Assembly (NCBI RefSeq): GCF_009026145.1
Contig: NZ_WBUE01000002.1
Span: 62,001 to 126,000, forward strand
DNA length: 64,000 bases
Source of the DNA: Hyphomicrobium sp.
GTDB lineage: Bacteria; Pseudomonadota; Alphaproteobacteria; Rhizobiales; Hyphomicrobiaceae
Direction of reading: 5' to 3'
Below, piece by piece: positions 33,353-42,057 of this stretch (position 1 is the stretch's first letter; each line of letters starts with the position of its first letter). A program made the position numbers and the translations under genes. The notes under the pieces are model-generated. The model did not search any database, was not told where the DNA came from, and saw only the letters and a program-made list of their open reading frames with translations.

Positions 33353-34270
33353 TCACCACGATACCAGGCTCTGAGTTAGAACCGGGCCGTGTTCGGCCAG
33401 CGTCTGCTCTGGCCGAAGCGGAGCGTAGGGCAGACCAGCTGCTGGCGGCAAGATCGCTTCCGGAGCTGGTGGCCGGTAACGGAGCGATGAGTGCGGTCTG
33501 ACGGCATTGTAGTGCCGCCGCCAGGTTTCGATCAGCACCTGCGCTTCCCGCATCGTCGTGAAGATTTCGCCATTCAAGAGCTTGTCGCGGAGCTTGGCGT
33601 TCAGGCTCTCGCAATCGCCGTTCTCCCACGGGCTGCCTGGCTCGATGAAGAGCGTCTTGACGCCGATCCGGCCCAACCAGTCCCGCACGGCCGTGTCCGC
33701 GAACTCGGGGCCATTATCGGAGCGAATGTGCTCGGGCGGTCCATGGGTGACGAAGAGATCGGTCAGGCACTGGAGCACGTCATCGGCTCTCAGCCGTCTG
33801 GCAACGACAATCGCCAGGGATCGGTGGGTAAACTCGTCGAGCACGACCAGCATGCGGAAGGCGCGTCCGTCCCGGGTGCGATCCTGGACGAAGTCGTAGG
33901 ACCAGACGTGGTTCGGCCGTTCGGGCCTCAAACGAACGCTCGATCCATCGTTGAGCCATAGGCGGCCCCGTTTCGGTTGTTTCGTCGGCACTTTGAGCCC
34001 CTCCCGGCGCCAGATGCGATAGACGCGCTTGACGTTGACCCGCCAGCCCTCGGCGACCAGCATCTCGCGAATGCGGCGGTAGCCGTAGCGGCCATAGCGG
34101 GTCGCCAGCCGCACGATATCGGCCGTCAGCGCTGCTTCGTCGTCAGATGTCTTGAGGCGTCGTCTCCGCGTCGCACGCGGCTGGCCTACGACAGCGCACG
34201 CGCGACGCTCCGAGATGGGAAGACAAGAGCGGACGTGCTCGACGCACGCCCGCTTCCGAGAAGGGCTCAA
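33353..34270 (-). CDS. IS3-family transposase OrfB
   Basis: A 305-residue integrase-core protein. DDE residues: Asp in WSYDFVQDRTRDG, Asp in HIRSDNGPEFAD and Glu in GDCESLNAKLRDKLLNGE. It starts at TTG overlapping the orfA stop (TTGA). In IS3 elements OrfB is usually made as an OrfAB fusion by -1 frameshifting; an AAAA run occurs just before the overlap (GCGAAAATATTGA). Confidence 0.92.
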   Translation of the reverse strand: MSPSRKRACVEHVRSCLPISERRACAVVGQPRATRRRRLKTSDDEAALTADIVRLATRYGRYGYRRIREMLVAEGWRVNVKRVYRIWRREGLKVPTKQPKRGRLWLNDGSSVRLRPERPNHVWSYDFVQDRTRDGRAFRMLVVLDEFTHRSLAIVVARRLRADDVLQCLTDLFVTHGPPEHIRSDNGPEFADTAVRDWLGRIGVKTLFIEPGSPWENGDCESLNAKLRDKLLNGEIFTTMREAQVLIETWRRHYNAVRPHSSLRYRPPAPEAILPPAAGLPYAPLRPEQTLAEHGPVLTQSLVSW

Positions 34271-34545
34271 TATTTTCGCTCGAGGGCTTCCTTGAGGATC
34301 AGCTTGTCGAGCGTCAGCTCGGACACCGCCTTCTTCAGACGGTCGTTCTCACGTTCGAGATCCTTGAGGCGTTTGGCCTGATCGAGCTTCAACCCACCGT
34401 AGTCACGCCGCCAACGATAGTAGCTCTGCTCTGAGATGCCGATGCCCCGGCAGATCGTGCCAATCGCCTGCCCTTGTCCGAGGCCGACCTCAGCTTCCCG
34501 CAGAAGCCCGATAATCTGCTCTGTCGTGTACCGCTTCCGTGCCAT
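34267..34545 (-). CDS. IS3-family OrfA
   Basis: A 92-residue DNA-binding protein: MARKRYTTEQIIGLLREAEV then GIGISEQSYYRWRRDYGGL, an HTH_Tnp_1-type domain, followed by a leucine-rich helix KRLKDLERENDRLKKAVSEL. It appears intact and overlaps orfB. Confidence 0.92.
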   Translation of the reverse strand: MARKRYTTEQIIGLLREAEVGLGQGQAIGTICRGIGISEQSYYRWRRDYGGLKLDQAKRLKDLERENDRLKKAVSELTLDKLILKEALERKY

Positions 34546-34592
34546 TCCCTTCTCTCCTCAATCAGGTGGAAATAGCCGGATTCGCTCACTCA

Positions 34593-34955
<363 letters not shown>

Positions 34956-35054
34956 TTACTGCCAGTGCCCGAAGGGTAAGAGAGGCACAGCGACCTTGCC
35001 GCCTTGAATTACGGTTCCCGCAGCGGCCTTTGCCGCCGCGGGGCGTACGCACGA

Positions 35055-35321
35055 CTAGTGGTGGTGGTGGCCATGGTGATGATGGCGGTGGTGCCCGTGC
35101 CAATGGCGGAATCCGTAGAAGGGCGCAGCGTAGAACGGGAAATGCCGATGGCGGCGATAATGCCTGAAATGCCTATGCTGATGATGGCGCCGATGAACCT
35201 TTTGCACCATGCCATTCTCGACGGTGACCGTACGCGGTGGAGCAACGGGAGCCGCGTAAAGCGACGTTGCGGTTAGCCCCAACGCACAGACAAGACAGCC
35301 CGCCCTAATCACATTCAGCAT
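35055..35321 (-). CDS. Secreted histidine-rich small protein 1
   Basis: An 88-residue protein with a signal peptide (MLNVIRAGCLVCALGLTATS then LYAAPVA) and a mature part that is strikingly His/Arg/Tyr/Phe-rich, ending HWHGHHRHHHHGHHHH. Strong ribosome site GAGGAGG before the ATG. The histidine tail suggests periplasmic Ni/Zn/Cu binding or buffering (inference). A candidate response-regulator box lies about 100 bp upstream. Confidence 0.8.
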   Translation of the reverse strand: MLNVIRAGCLVCALGLTATSLYAAPVAPPRTVTVENGMVQKVHRRHHQHRHFRHYRRHRHFPFYAAPFYGFRHWHGHHRHHHHGHHHH

Positions 35322-35423
35322 TGACGTTCCTCCTCAGAAATAGCGCTTGGCCGCTAGCGAAGGACGCCGAGCTCGGGGAGCAGCCAGCGTTCGACACTCG
35401 CGGCCATGATAGTTGCACGCCAA

Positions 35424-35440
35424 GCTGAAACCTACCTGAA
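35424..35440. promoter_or_regulatory. Candidate response-regulator box (CTGAA-N6-CTGAA)
   Basis: GCTGAAACCTACCTGAA: two CTGAA units exactly 11 bp apart, the spacing typical for OmpR/PhoB-type regulators. Together with its preceding TTGCAC-CCAA context it is nearly identical to the site at 44755-44771. Confidence 0.55.
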
Positions 35441-35493
35441 CGACTAAATCATCGTTCAGATGCGTTACGGTTGTGAGGGGCAGCACGATGCAA

Positions 35494-35518
35494 CGTCCAG
35501 GCCCTAGGGGCCTGGACG
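35494..35518 (-). terminator. Hairpin downstream of His-rich protein 2
   Basis: Perfect 11-bp stem CGTCCAGGCCC/GGGCCTGGACG with a 3-nt loop, 35 nt after the stop of the gene at 35553-35819. Only a weak T tract follows on the minus strand, so its strength as a terminator is uncertain. Confidence 0.55.
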
Positions 35519-35552
35519 CGTGGAGATCGCAAAGACGGCGAAAGGCGCTGAG

Positions 35553-35819
35553 CTAGTGACTGTGAGCGTCCTTGATGCCGAGCAGCTTCTGCGCGTCCTT
35601 CAGTGCCGCCTCGCATTCTTCTTCCTTCTTGGCAGTATGCAGCTCTTCTGCTTTCGCACGCGCCGCCTTCACCGTAGCCATGTCGGCATCATTCAACTTC
35701 GCGCTGGCCATAGCCTTGTCGACCGTGCCCATATCCTCATGACAGTGGCCTTCGCCGGCAATGGCCGGCGCCGCCAATCCGATCACGAGGGCGGCAGTCA
35801 CCATGCTCACTTTCATCAT
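35553..35819 (-). CDS. Secreted small protein 2 with metal-binding ends
   Basis: An 88-residue protein: signal peptide MMKVSMVTAALVIGLAAPAI followed by AGEGHCHEDMGTVDKAMASA, then a helical Lys/Glu/Ala-rich body and a C-terminal DAHSH. His and Cys near the mature N-terminus and His at the C-terminus suggest metal binding. AAAGGAAAGG precedes two adjacent ATGs; the first is used here. Confidence 0.75.
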   Translation of the reverse strand: MMKVSMVTAALVIGLAAPAIAGEGHCHEDMGTVDKAMASAKLNDADMATVKAARAKAEELHTAKKEEECEAALKDAQKLLGIKDAHSH

Positions 35820-35923
35820 GTTCGACCTTTCCTTTGCTCTCTTGCTGTGAGCCGAGAGCGCCTACGGGCTCTCGGCTCGGGATTCAGACAGTAGTCTACG
35901 AACTTGCTTGCGGGCCTCGCTCA

Positions 35924-36166
35924 TCAGTGACGCGAGTGACCGTGCCGGTGTCCGCGCCGCGCATACCTGAACCAGCGGTCGCTGGACCAACGCGTGCGCA
36001 CGTGGCCGCGGTTATGGCGATAGCCGTGCCGTGCGTACCCCCGGTCGTGATGGCCGGAGCTGTAACCAGCTCTGCCGTACTCACCTGCCTGTGCGCTCGA
36101 TGCAAGACCGGCAGCAGCCGCGAGCGTCAGAAGGCTTAGGGCGACAAGTGTGGGTGTGCGTGCCAT
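35924..36166 (-). CDS. Secreted His/Arg-rich small protein 3
   Basis: An 80-residue protein: signal peptide MARTPTLVALSLLTLAAAAG with SSAQAG, then a basic, Tyr/His/Arg-rich mature chain (SSGHHDRGYARHGYRHNRGH; end RRGHRHGHSRH). AGGAGAATCTC precedes the ATG, which fixes the start. Two candidate regulator boxes lie 120-185 bp upstream. Likely a periplasmic metal-buffering protein by composition and context (inference). Confidence 0.75.
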   Translation of the reverse strand: MARTPTLVALSLLTLAAAAGLASSAQAGEYGRAGYSSGHHDRGYARHGYRHNRGHVRTRWSSDRWFRYARRGHRHGHSRH

Positions 36167-36284
36167 GAGAGATTCTCCTCTGATCGATTTTCTTGTTCCG
36201 CCGGCTCTCGTGGTCGGCACGCAATTCTTATCGGCCGCCGGATGTCTCGATGCTGAAAGGTGCATTCACCGGCAATTCATCGAC

Positions 36285-36300
36285 CTGAGACGGAGCTGAA
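36285..36300. promoter_or_regulatory. Candidate response-regulator box, variant
   Basis: CTGAGACGGAGCTGAA: units CTGAG and CTGAA 11 bp apart, upstream of secreted small protein 3. A single CTGAA also occurs at 36253-36257. Confidence 0.4.
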
Positions 36301-36333
36301 TAAGAGCAGAGTTGGATGTTTTTCTGGCGCTCA

Positions 36334-36350
36334 GCTGAAACGAAACTGAA
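36334..36350. promoter_or_regulatory. Candidate response-regulator box (CTGAA-N6-CTGAA)
   Basis: GCTGAAACGAAACTGAA: two CTGAA units 11 bp apart, between secreted small protein 3 and the end of the TPR gene. Confidence 0.5.
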
Positions 36351-36374
36351 CTGGCTCGCCCGCTCTTCTTGTGG

Positions 36375-37333
36375 TCACCTTGAGAAGTCTAAATGCGCTT
36401 CGCGGTCTAAGCTGCGGGGGTCCGCACGGGAGCTCTCGGCGAAGCGCCTGAAGTCATCCTGCGCGGCCTGCGTGTTCCCGAGTCGCTCATGCAGCAGCGC
36501 TCTGTCTGCTCGCGCATAGAGATCATCGGGGTCAAGCTCGAGAGCGGTATTGAGGTCGATGAGTGCTAGGCCATCGAGGCCCTTGCGGAGAAATTGCTGG
36601 GCGCGCCGGTGGTGCGCCTCGGCATATCTGGGTAGCGATTGGATCGTCGCATTCATATCCGATATCGCGGCGTCCAGTTGGCCCGTCTTTTGATATGCAA
36701 GAGAACGCTTGAAGTACGACATCGCAGGAACCTTGCTGCGCCCGATCGCCCGCGAGAAACTGACGATCGCTTCGGCGAACTTTCCCTGCACCATCTGGGC
36801 GATACCGAGATTGTCGAAGACCAGGCCTTCCCCGAAATCCGGATCCAGGAACGCTACCGCCGAGTAGTCATCGGCGGCGCTTGCCCACATGCGAAGGCGC
36901 GCGTAGATCAGGCCGCGATGGTAATAGGCAGCGGCCAAGGTCGGGGCGAGCGCGCGACGGCATAATCCGCGTCGCCGATGGCGCCCATGCTGTCACCACG
37001 CAACGAGCGAACATTTGCGCGTGCCGCATAGGCGATCGCATTGTCGGGATCGAACCGGATGGCGGTGGTCAACTGCTCAAAGGCGCGAGCCAAATCTCCG
37101 CGGCGGGTGTATTCAACACCGAGGTCGTAGGCCCGCCTGCTCAGCATCCGCTTCCGCAGTGAAAGACTCGGTGAGGCGTCGGTGAGCTCGATATTCATTG
37201 GCGGCGCCAGCGAGACAGTTTCGACGATGCGATATTCTGGTCGTATGGGCCGATGCGATGCAACGTCTGCCGCACGCGCCACGGCTATCGTGATGCCGAA
37301 CATCACGATAGCCGTGGCGATACGCTCACTCAT
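36375..37333 (-). pseudogene. TPR protein gene with a frameshift, end of the czc operon
   Basis: The first part (MSERIATAIVMFGITIAVAR, a signal peptide, then AYDLGVEYTRRGDLARAFEQ) and the second part (AAAYYHRGLIYARLRMWASA, LDLNTALELDPDDLYARADR) are consecutive tetratricopeptide repeats of one secreted protein of about 320 residues. They are out of frame by a two-base excess in a GCGCGC run near 36953-36960: removing CG gives DYAVALAPTLAAAYYHRG. The start overlaps the czcA stop by ATGA. Slippage in the alternating GC run, or a sequence error, is the likely cause. Confidence 0.75.
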
Positions 37334-40300
37334 TCTGCGGGCTGGCCCTCGGCTGCTGGCTGCAGAGCAACCTCCTCAACCAGGATATACCTCTTGTAGA
37401 GGGCCGGCAGCACAATGAGCGTCAACAGCGTCGCCGTGATCAGGCCGCCGATCACAACCGTCGCCAGCGGCTTTTGCACCTCCGCGCCGGTTCCGGTTGC
37501 CAGCGCCATGGGCACGAATCCGAGCGAGGCGACGAGCGCCGTCATGAGCACCGGACGCAGGCGCGTCATCGCGCCTTCGAAGATGGCCTGCTCCCCCGGC
37601 AAGCCCCGCTCCAGCAGCTGATTGATGTAGGTGACCATCACCAGGCCGTTGAGCACAGCGATGCCGGAGAGCGCGATGAAGCCGACGGCAGCCGATATCG
37701 AGAACGGCATGCCGCTGAAATACAGCGTGAATATGCCGCCCGATACCGCAAGCGGCACGCCGGAGAAGACGAGCAGGGCCTCGCGCACGTTGCCGAGCGC
37801 GGTGAACAGCATCAGGAAGATCACGAAGAAGCACGCGGGCACAACGATCAGAAGCCGGCTCTGAGCGGCCTGCAGGTTTTCGAACTGGCCGCCCCAAGTG
37901 ATCCAAGTGCCCGGCGGCAATTTCACCTGCGCGTCGATCTTTGCCTGAGCCTCCGCGACAAACGAGCCAATGTCGCGACCGCGGACGTTGGCCTGCACCA
38001 CCACCCGGCGCTTGCCGTTCTCGCGACTGATTTGATTGGGACCTTCCTCAATATTGAAACTCGCCAGCGTCTTGATCGGCACGAAGTTCGGACGGCCACC
38101 GGCAGCCGAAGGAAGCGCAACCGGAAGGTTTCGCAAGGCTTCGAGGTCTTCTCTCAGGTTGTCCGGAAGGCGAACGATGATGTCGAAGCGCCGATCGCCC
38201 TCGAAGACCAAACCGGTCTCGCGCCCACCAATGGCAATCGAGATAACATCAAGCACGTCGCCGACATTGAGGCCGTTGCGGGCGATCGCCGCCTTATCCA
38301 GCTTGACGTTCAGCATCGGCAGACCCGTGGTCTGCTCGACCTTGACGTCCGCGGCACCCGGCACGGAGCGCAACACGCCGGCGATCTTGTTGGCGGTGTC
38401 TCCCAGCTGCTCGAATTTGTCGCCGAATACCTTCACGGCGACATCGCTGCGCACGCCGGCAATGAGCTCGTTGAAGCGCATCTGAATAGGCTGCGTGTAT
38501 TCGTAGTTGTTGCCCGGCAGCAGGCCCACCGCCTTGGCAATGCGGTCGATGAGCTCTGCCTTCGTCTCGTATGGATTGGGCCACTCGTCCTGCGGCTTCA
38601 GCATGATAAATGTGTCGGAGACGTGCGGTGGCATCGGGTCCGACGCCATTTCCGCAGTGCCTGTCTTGGAGAAAACGAAGGCGACTTCAGGAAACTTCTT
38701 CACCGCAGTCTCGACCTGGAGCTGCATGTCAGTCGACTGGCTGAGCGACGTGGAGGGTATGCGCATCGCGTGCATAGCCAGGTTCTTCTCATCGAGCGTC
38801 GGAATGAACTCCTGTCCGAGCCGCGTAAACAGGAACATCGAGATGGCGAAAAAGCCGATCGCAACGAGGATGACGAAACCAGTGTCGGCGAGCCCGGCCC
38901 GCAGCATCGGGGCGTAGCGAGCCTTCGCCACGCGGATCACTAAGTTCTCTTTCTCTTCCACCTTCCCAGAGATAAAGATGGCGATCATCGCCGGAACGAA
39001 GGTCAGGGACAGCACGAAGGCGCAAAGCAGTGCGATGATGACCGTCAAAGCCATCGGCTCGAACATCTTGCCTTCTACGCCTGTGAAGGTGAGCAGGGGC
39101 AGATAAACGGTAATGATGATGATCTGACCGAAGACGGTCGGCTGAATCATCTCCTTGCTTGCGACCATCACCTCGTGCATACGCTCATCGAGCCTCAACA
39201 GCCGACCTTCGTGATGCTGTCGTTCAGCGAGCTTGCGGATCGCGTTCTCCGTGATGATCACCGCACCGTCGACGATAAGGCCGAAATCGAGAGCACCGAG
39301 GCTCATTAGGTTCGCCGAGATGCCGGTGTGCACCATGCCAATGATCGTCATTAGCATGGTGATGGGGATTACGAGCGCTGTAATCAGTGACGCACGCAGG
39401 TTGCCGAGCATCAAGAACAGCACAACGATGACCAGAAGGGCGCCTTCGGCCAAGTTCTTCGCCACCGTCTTGATCGTGGCGTCGACAAGCAAGGTGCGGT
39501 TCAGTACCGTCTGAATGCCGATGTCGGGAGGAAGCGACTTGTTGATTTCCGTGATCTTCGCATCCACGGCGTGTGATACGGTGCGGCTGTTGCCTCCCTT
39601 CAACATCATAGCCGTGCCGACGACAACCTCGTCGCCATTTTCGCTCGCGGAGCCCGTGCGCAACTCGCGCCCGATACCTACGTCGGCGACATCCTTGAGG
39701 TAGACAGGTATTCCGTTCTTGTTGGCGACGATGACGTTGCCAATGTCCTTGATCGTCTCCAGCCTTCCATCCGCACGCACAACATAGGATTCGCCCCGCT
39801 GCTCGAGATAGCCGGCGCCAACGCTGGTGTTATTGCGTTCGAGTGCGGCGATCACGTCCGGGAAAGAAAGCCCGTAGGAGAGCAACTTCTCCGGGTCCGG
39901 CTGAACTTGGTACTGTTGCTCGAAGCCGCCGATCGCGTCCACTTCGGCGACACCCAGCACTCCCTTGAGTTGCGGGCGGATAATCCAGTCCTCAACCGTG
40001 CGCAGGTAGGTCGCCAGCTCGAAATCCTTGCGCAGGTGCACGCCCTCGGGGGTGAGATAGCTCCCGTCGCTCTGCCACCCGGGTTGACCATCGCGGATCT
40101 CGGCACCCTTACCATTGGGGTGCTTGTAGTGCACCGTCCACATGTAGATCTCGCCGAGGCCAGTCGACACCGCCCCCATCCGCGGCTCGGCGCCAACGGG
40201 TAGATTTCCCTTGGCCTGGGCGAGACGTTCCGCGACCTGGGTGCGCGCAAAATAGATGTCGACGTTGTCGTCAAAGACGGCAACGACCTGCGAGAACCCG

Positions 40301-40563
40301 TTGCGCGACAGCGAGCGCGTGTAGGAAAGGCCCGGGATACCGGCGAGCGCTGTCTCGATTGGGTACGTGACGTTCTTCTCGATTTCGAATGGCGATAATC
40401 CTGGGACTTCCGTGTTGATCTGCACCTGATTGTTGGTGATATCAGGCACGGCATCGATCGGCAGCTGAGACAGCGATTTGATGCCGAACGCTGCGACGGC
40501 GGCGACCGCGAGCACGACCAGGAAGCGCTGTGCGACCGAGAAGTTGAGGATTTTCTCTATCAT
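37330..40563 (-). CDS. czcA: CzcA-type heavy-metal RND efflux pump
   Basis: A 1,077-residue inner-membrane proton antiporter of the HME-RND family that exports divalent cations through CzcB and CzcC. It has the family start MIEKILNFSVAQRFLVVLAV, the proton-relay motif in membrane helix 4 (LGALDFGLIVDGAVIITENA, with the DFG-D-E acidic set) and [20 protein letters not shown]. The DFGxxxDGA signature fits Co/Zn/Cd or Ni pumps (CzcA/NccA) better than Cu/Ag pumps; the exact metal cannot be read. Length is normal. It follows czcB by 11 nt and is coupled to the TPR gene. Confidence 0.95.
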   Translation of the reverse strand: MIEKILNFSVAQRFLVVLAVAAVAAFGIKSLSQLPIDAVPDITNNQVQINTEVPGLSPFEIEKNVTYPIETALAGIPGLSYTRSLSRNGFSQVVAVFDDNVDIYFARTQVAERLAQAKGNLPVGAEPRMGAVSTGLGEIYMWTVHYKHPNGKGAEIRDGQPGWQSDGSYLTPEGVHLRKDFELATYLRTVEDWIIRPQLKGVLGVAEVDAIGGFEQQYQVQPDPEKLLSYGLSFPDVIAALERNNTSVGAGYLEQRGESYVVRADGRLETIKDIGNVIVANKNGIPVYLKDVADVGIGRELRTGSASENGDEVVVGTAMMLKGGNSRTVSHAVDAKITEINKSLPPDIGIQTVLNRTLLVDATIKTVAKNLAEGALLVIVVLFLMLGNLRASLITALVIPITMLMTIIGMVHTGISANLMSLGALDFGLIVDGAVIITENAIRKLAERQHHEGRLLRLDERMHEVMVASKEMIQPTVFGQIIIITVYLPLLTFTGVEGKMFEPMALTVIIALLCAFVLSLTFVPAMIAIFISGKVEEKENLVIRVAKARYAPMLRAGLADTGFVILVAIGFFAISMFLFTRLGQEFIPTLDEKNLAMHAMRIPSTSLSQSTDMQLQVETAVKKFPEVAFVFSKTGTAEMASDPMPPHVSDTFIMLKPQDEWPNPYETKAELIDRIAKAVGLLPGNNYEYTQPIQMRFNELIAGVRSDVAVKVFGDKFEQLGDTANKIAGVLRSVPGAADVKVEQTTGLPMLNVKLDKAAIARNGLNVGDVLDVISIAIGGRETGLVFEGDRRFDIIVRLPDNLREDLEALRNLPVALPSAAGGRPNFVPIKTLASFNIEEGPNQISRENGKRRVVVQANVRGRDIGSFVAEAQAKIDAQVKLPPGTWITWGGQFENLQAAQSRLLIVVPACFFVIFLMLFTALGNVREALLVFSGVPLAVSGGIFTLYFSGMPFSISAAVGFIALSGIAVLNGLVMVTYINQLLERGLPGEQAIFEGAMTRLRPVLMTALVASLGFVPMALATGTGAEVQKPLATVVIGGLITATLLTLIVLPALYKRYILVEEVALQPAAEGQPAE

Positions 40564-40574
40564 TGCCGCGCTCC

Positions 40575-42050
40575 TCAGTGCTCGTGCTCGGCTTCGGCCT
40601 TGCCGAGCTCGGCCTTGAGCGCAAAGGTTTTCTTGACGGCAATGGTCTCGCCTGGCTTGAGCCCGGATAGTACTTCGACGTGGTGCGAATCCTCCCGGCC
40701 GGTGGTTACAGCCCGAGCTTTGAAGCCTCCATCTTCACTCACGAAGACAGATTTTTGCCCATTGATGGTCTGAATGGCCTCATGCGGCACTGCGATGTCG
40801 ACGGACTGTCGGCCAGAGATGAGCTGCGCGCGCACGTAATCGCCAAGCTGCCATTCACCATTGGCGTTGTCGACCTCGCCGATCGCCCGCGCCGACCGAG
40901 TCTCCGGATCGATCACCGGGCTGAGAGCAACGATCTTGCCGCGCGCCGTGCGCCCCGCGCCGCTCACGATCACTTCCTGGCCTTCCTTGGCGAACGGCAA
41001 ATCGGCAGGTTGCACGGCAAGATCGACCCACACCGTCGACAGGTCGGCGATGTTGAAGATTTCAGTGCTGGTGGAGACCATCTCGCCGAGGACGAGGTTG
41101 CGTGCGGTTACCCGTCCTGAGATCGGTGAGCGGATCTCATAAGTGCGGAACGATTGCTCCTGCTCCGCCGGCTTGATGACATCATCGATATCCTGTTCCT
41201 CGAGGCCCATCGTGTGCAGCTTCTGATGCGCCAGCTCCAGCTGGATCTTGGCCATCTCGAACGCATTGTTAGCGTTGAGGTATTCCTGCTCGGCAGTTAC
41301 TTTCAGCTTCCACAGTCTCTCCTCGCGCTGGAAGACGGACTTTGCCAGCTCCTCGGCGCGCCAAGCCTCGAGGTACTGTGATTTCGCATCGGCCATCTCG
41401 CGGCTTTCAAGGGTCGCGAGCACGTCGCCTTTGGTTACCGCCTCGCCGAGCCGCTTGTTGATGGTCGCGACCGTCCCGGACAGCTTGGGAACGATCTCGG
41501 CCTGCTTGTTCGCGTTCAGCGCGATGCGTCCGGGAACGCTGATCTCCTTGATCAGCGTTGTCGCCTCTACAGGTGCGCTCTCGATCCCGGCGGCGCTAAT
41601 CTGCTCAGGTGTTAGCTTGACTAGGCCTTCGGCTTCCTTCTCGCCGTGTGCGTGGCCGCCTTCGCCCACATGTTTGTGGCCTTCAGGCTCGTTTGCGCCG
41701 TGCTCATGCCTATCCGGCTCCTTCTCATGGCCATCGGCTTCGGCTCCGTGCGTATGTCCGTCCTCTTCCTTGGCGCCGTGTACGTGCCCGTCGTCATCCT
41801 TGGCTGCACCGACCGCCGCTGTTGCACCGCTGCTGTCATGGAGGCCGAGCTTCTCGCCCAATGCTGAGAAGAAACCGGCTTCGCAGACACGCGTTGCAAA
41901 GCCCTCCTTGTCGGGTTCGTGGGCCTCCTCGTGACTATGTCCGCTCGTGGCAGGGGCGCCGCCACAGCTTTTCGAGACTTCGCGAAAGCCGACGAAAGCG
42001 AGCAGCCCAATAAGGGCGAGGCCAGTAAACAGTTTTGTCGTTCGTGTCAT
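40575..42050 (-). CDS. czcB: CzcB-type periplasmic adaptor with a His/Asp-rich insert
   Basis: A 491-residue membrane-fusion protein joining CzcA to the outer-membrane channel. A membrane anchor (residues about 7-23) is followed by a segment at about 35-140 very rich in His, Asp and Glu with repeated HxHGA-type units (DDDGHVHGAKEEDGHTHGAE), then the usual adaptor core: lipoyl halves around IVPKLSGTVATINKRLGEAV and IRSPISGRVTARNLVLGEMV, a coiled-coil hairpin and a C-terminal beta domain. The tail AEAEHEH is again His-rich. The insert may collect periplasmic metal before export. Confidence 0.93.
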   Translation of the reverse strand: MTRTTKLFTGLALIGLLAFVGFREVSKSCGGAPATSGHSHEEAHEPDKEGFATRVCEAGFFSALGEKLGLHDSSGATAAVGAAKDDDGHVHGAKEEDGHTHGAEADGHEKEPDRHEHGANEPEGHKHVGEGGHAHGEKEAEGLVKLTPEQISAAGIESAPVEATTLIKEISVPGRIALNANKQAEIVPKLSGTVATINKRLGEAVTKGDVLATLESREMADAKSQYLEAWRAEELAKSVFQREERLWKLKVTAEQEYLNANNAFEMAKIQLELAHQKLHTMGLEEQDIDDVIKPAEQEQSFRTYEIRSPISGRVTARNLVLGEMVSTSTEIFNIADLSTVWVDLAVQPADLPFAKEGQEVIVSGAGRTARGKIVALSPVIDPETRSARAIGEVDNANGEWQLGDYVRAQLISGRQSVDIAVPHEAIQTINGQKSVFVSEDGGFKARAVTTGREDSHHVEVLSGLKPGETIAVKKTFALKAELGKAEAEHEH

Positions 42051-42057
42051 GCGATAC

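Noticed and set aside
37474..38943. Plus-strand frame of 489 codons opposite czcA
   Set aside because: Shadow of the RND pump gene.
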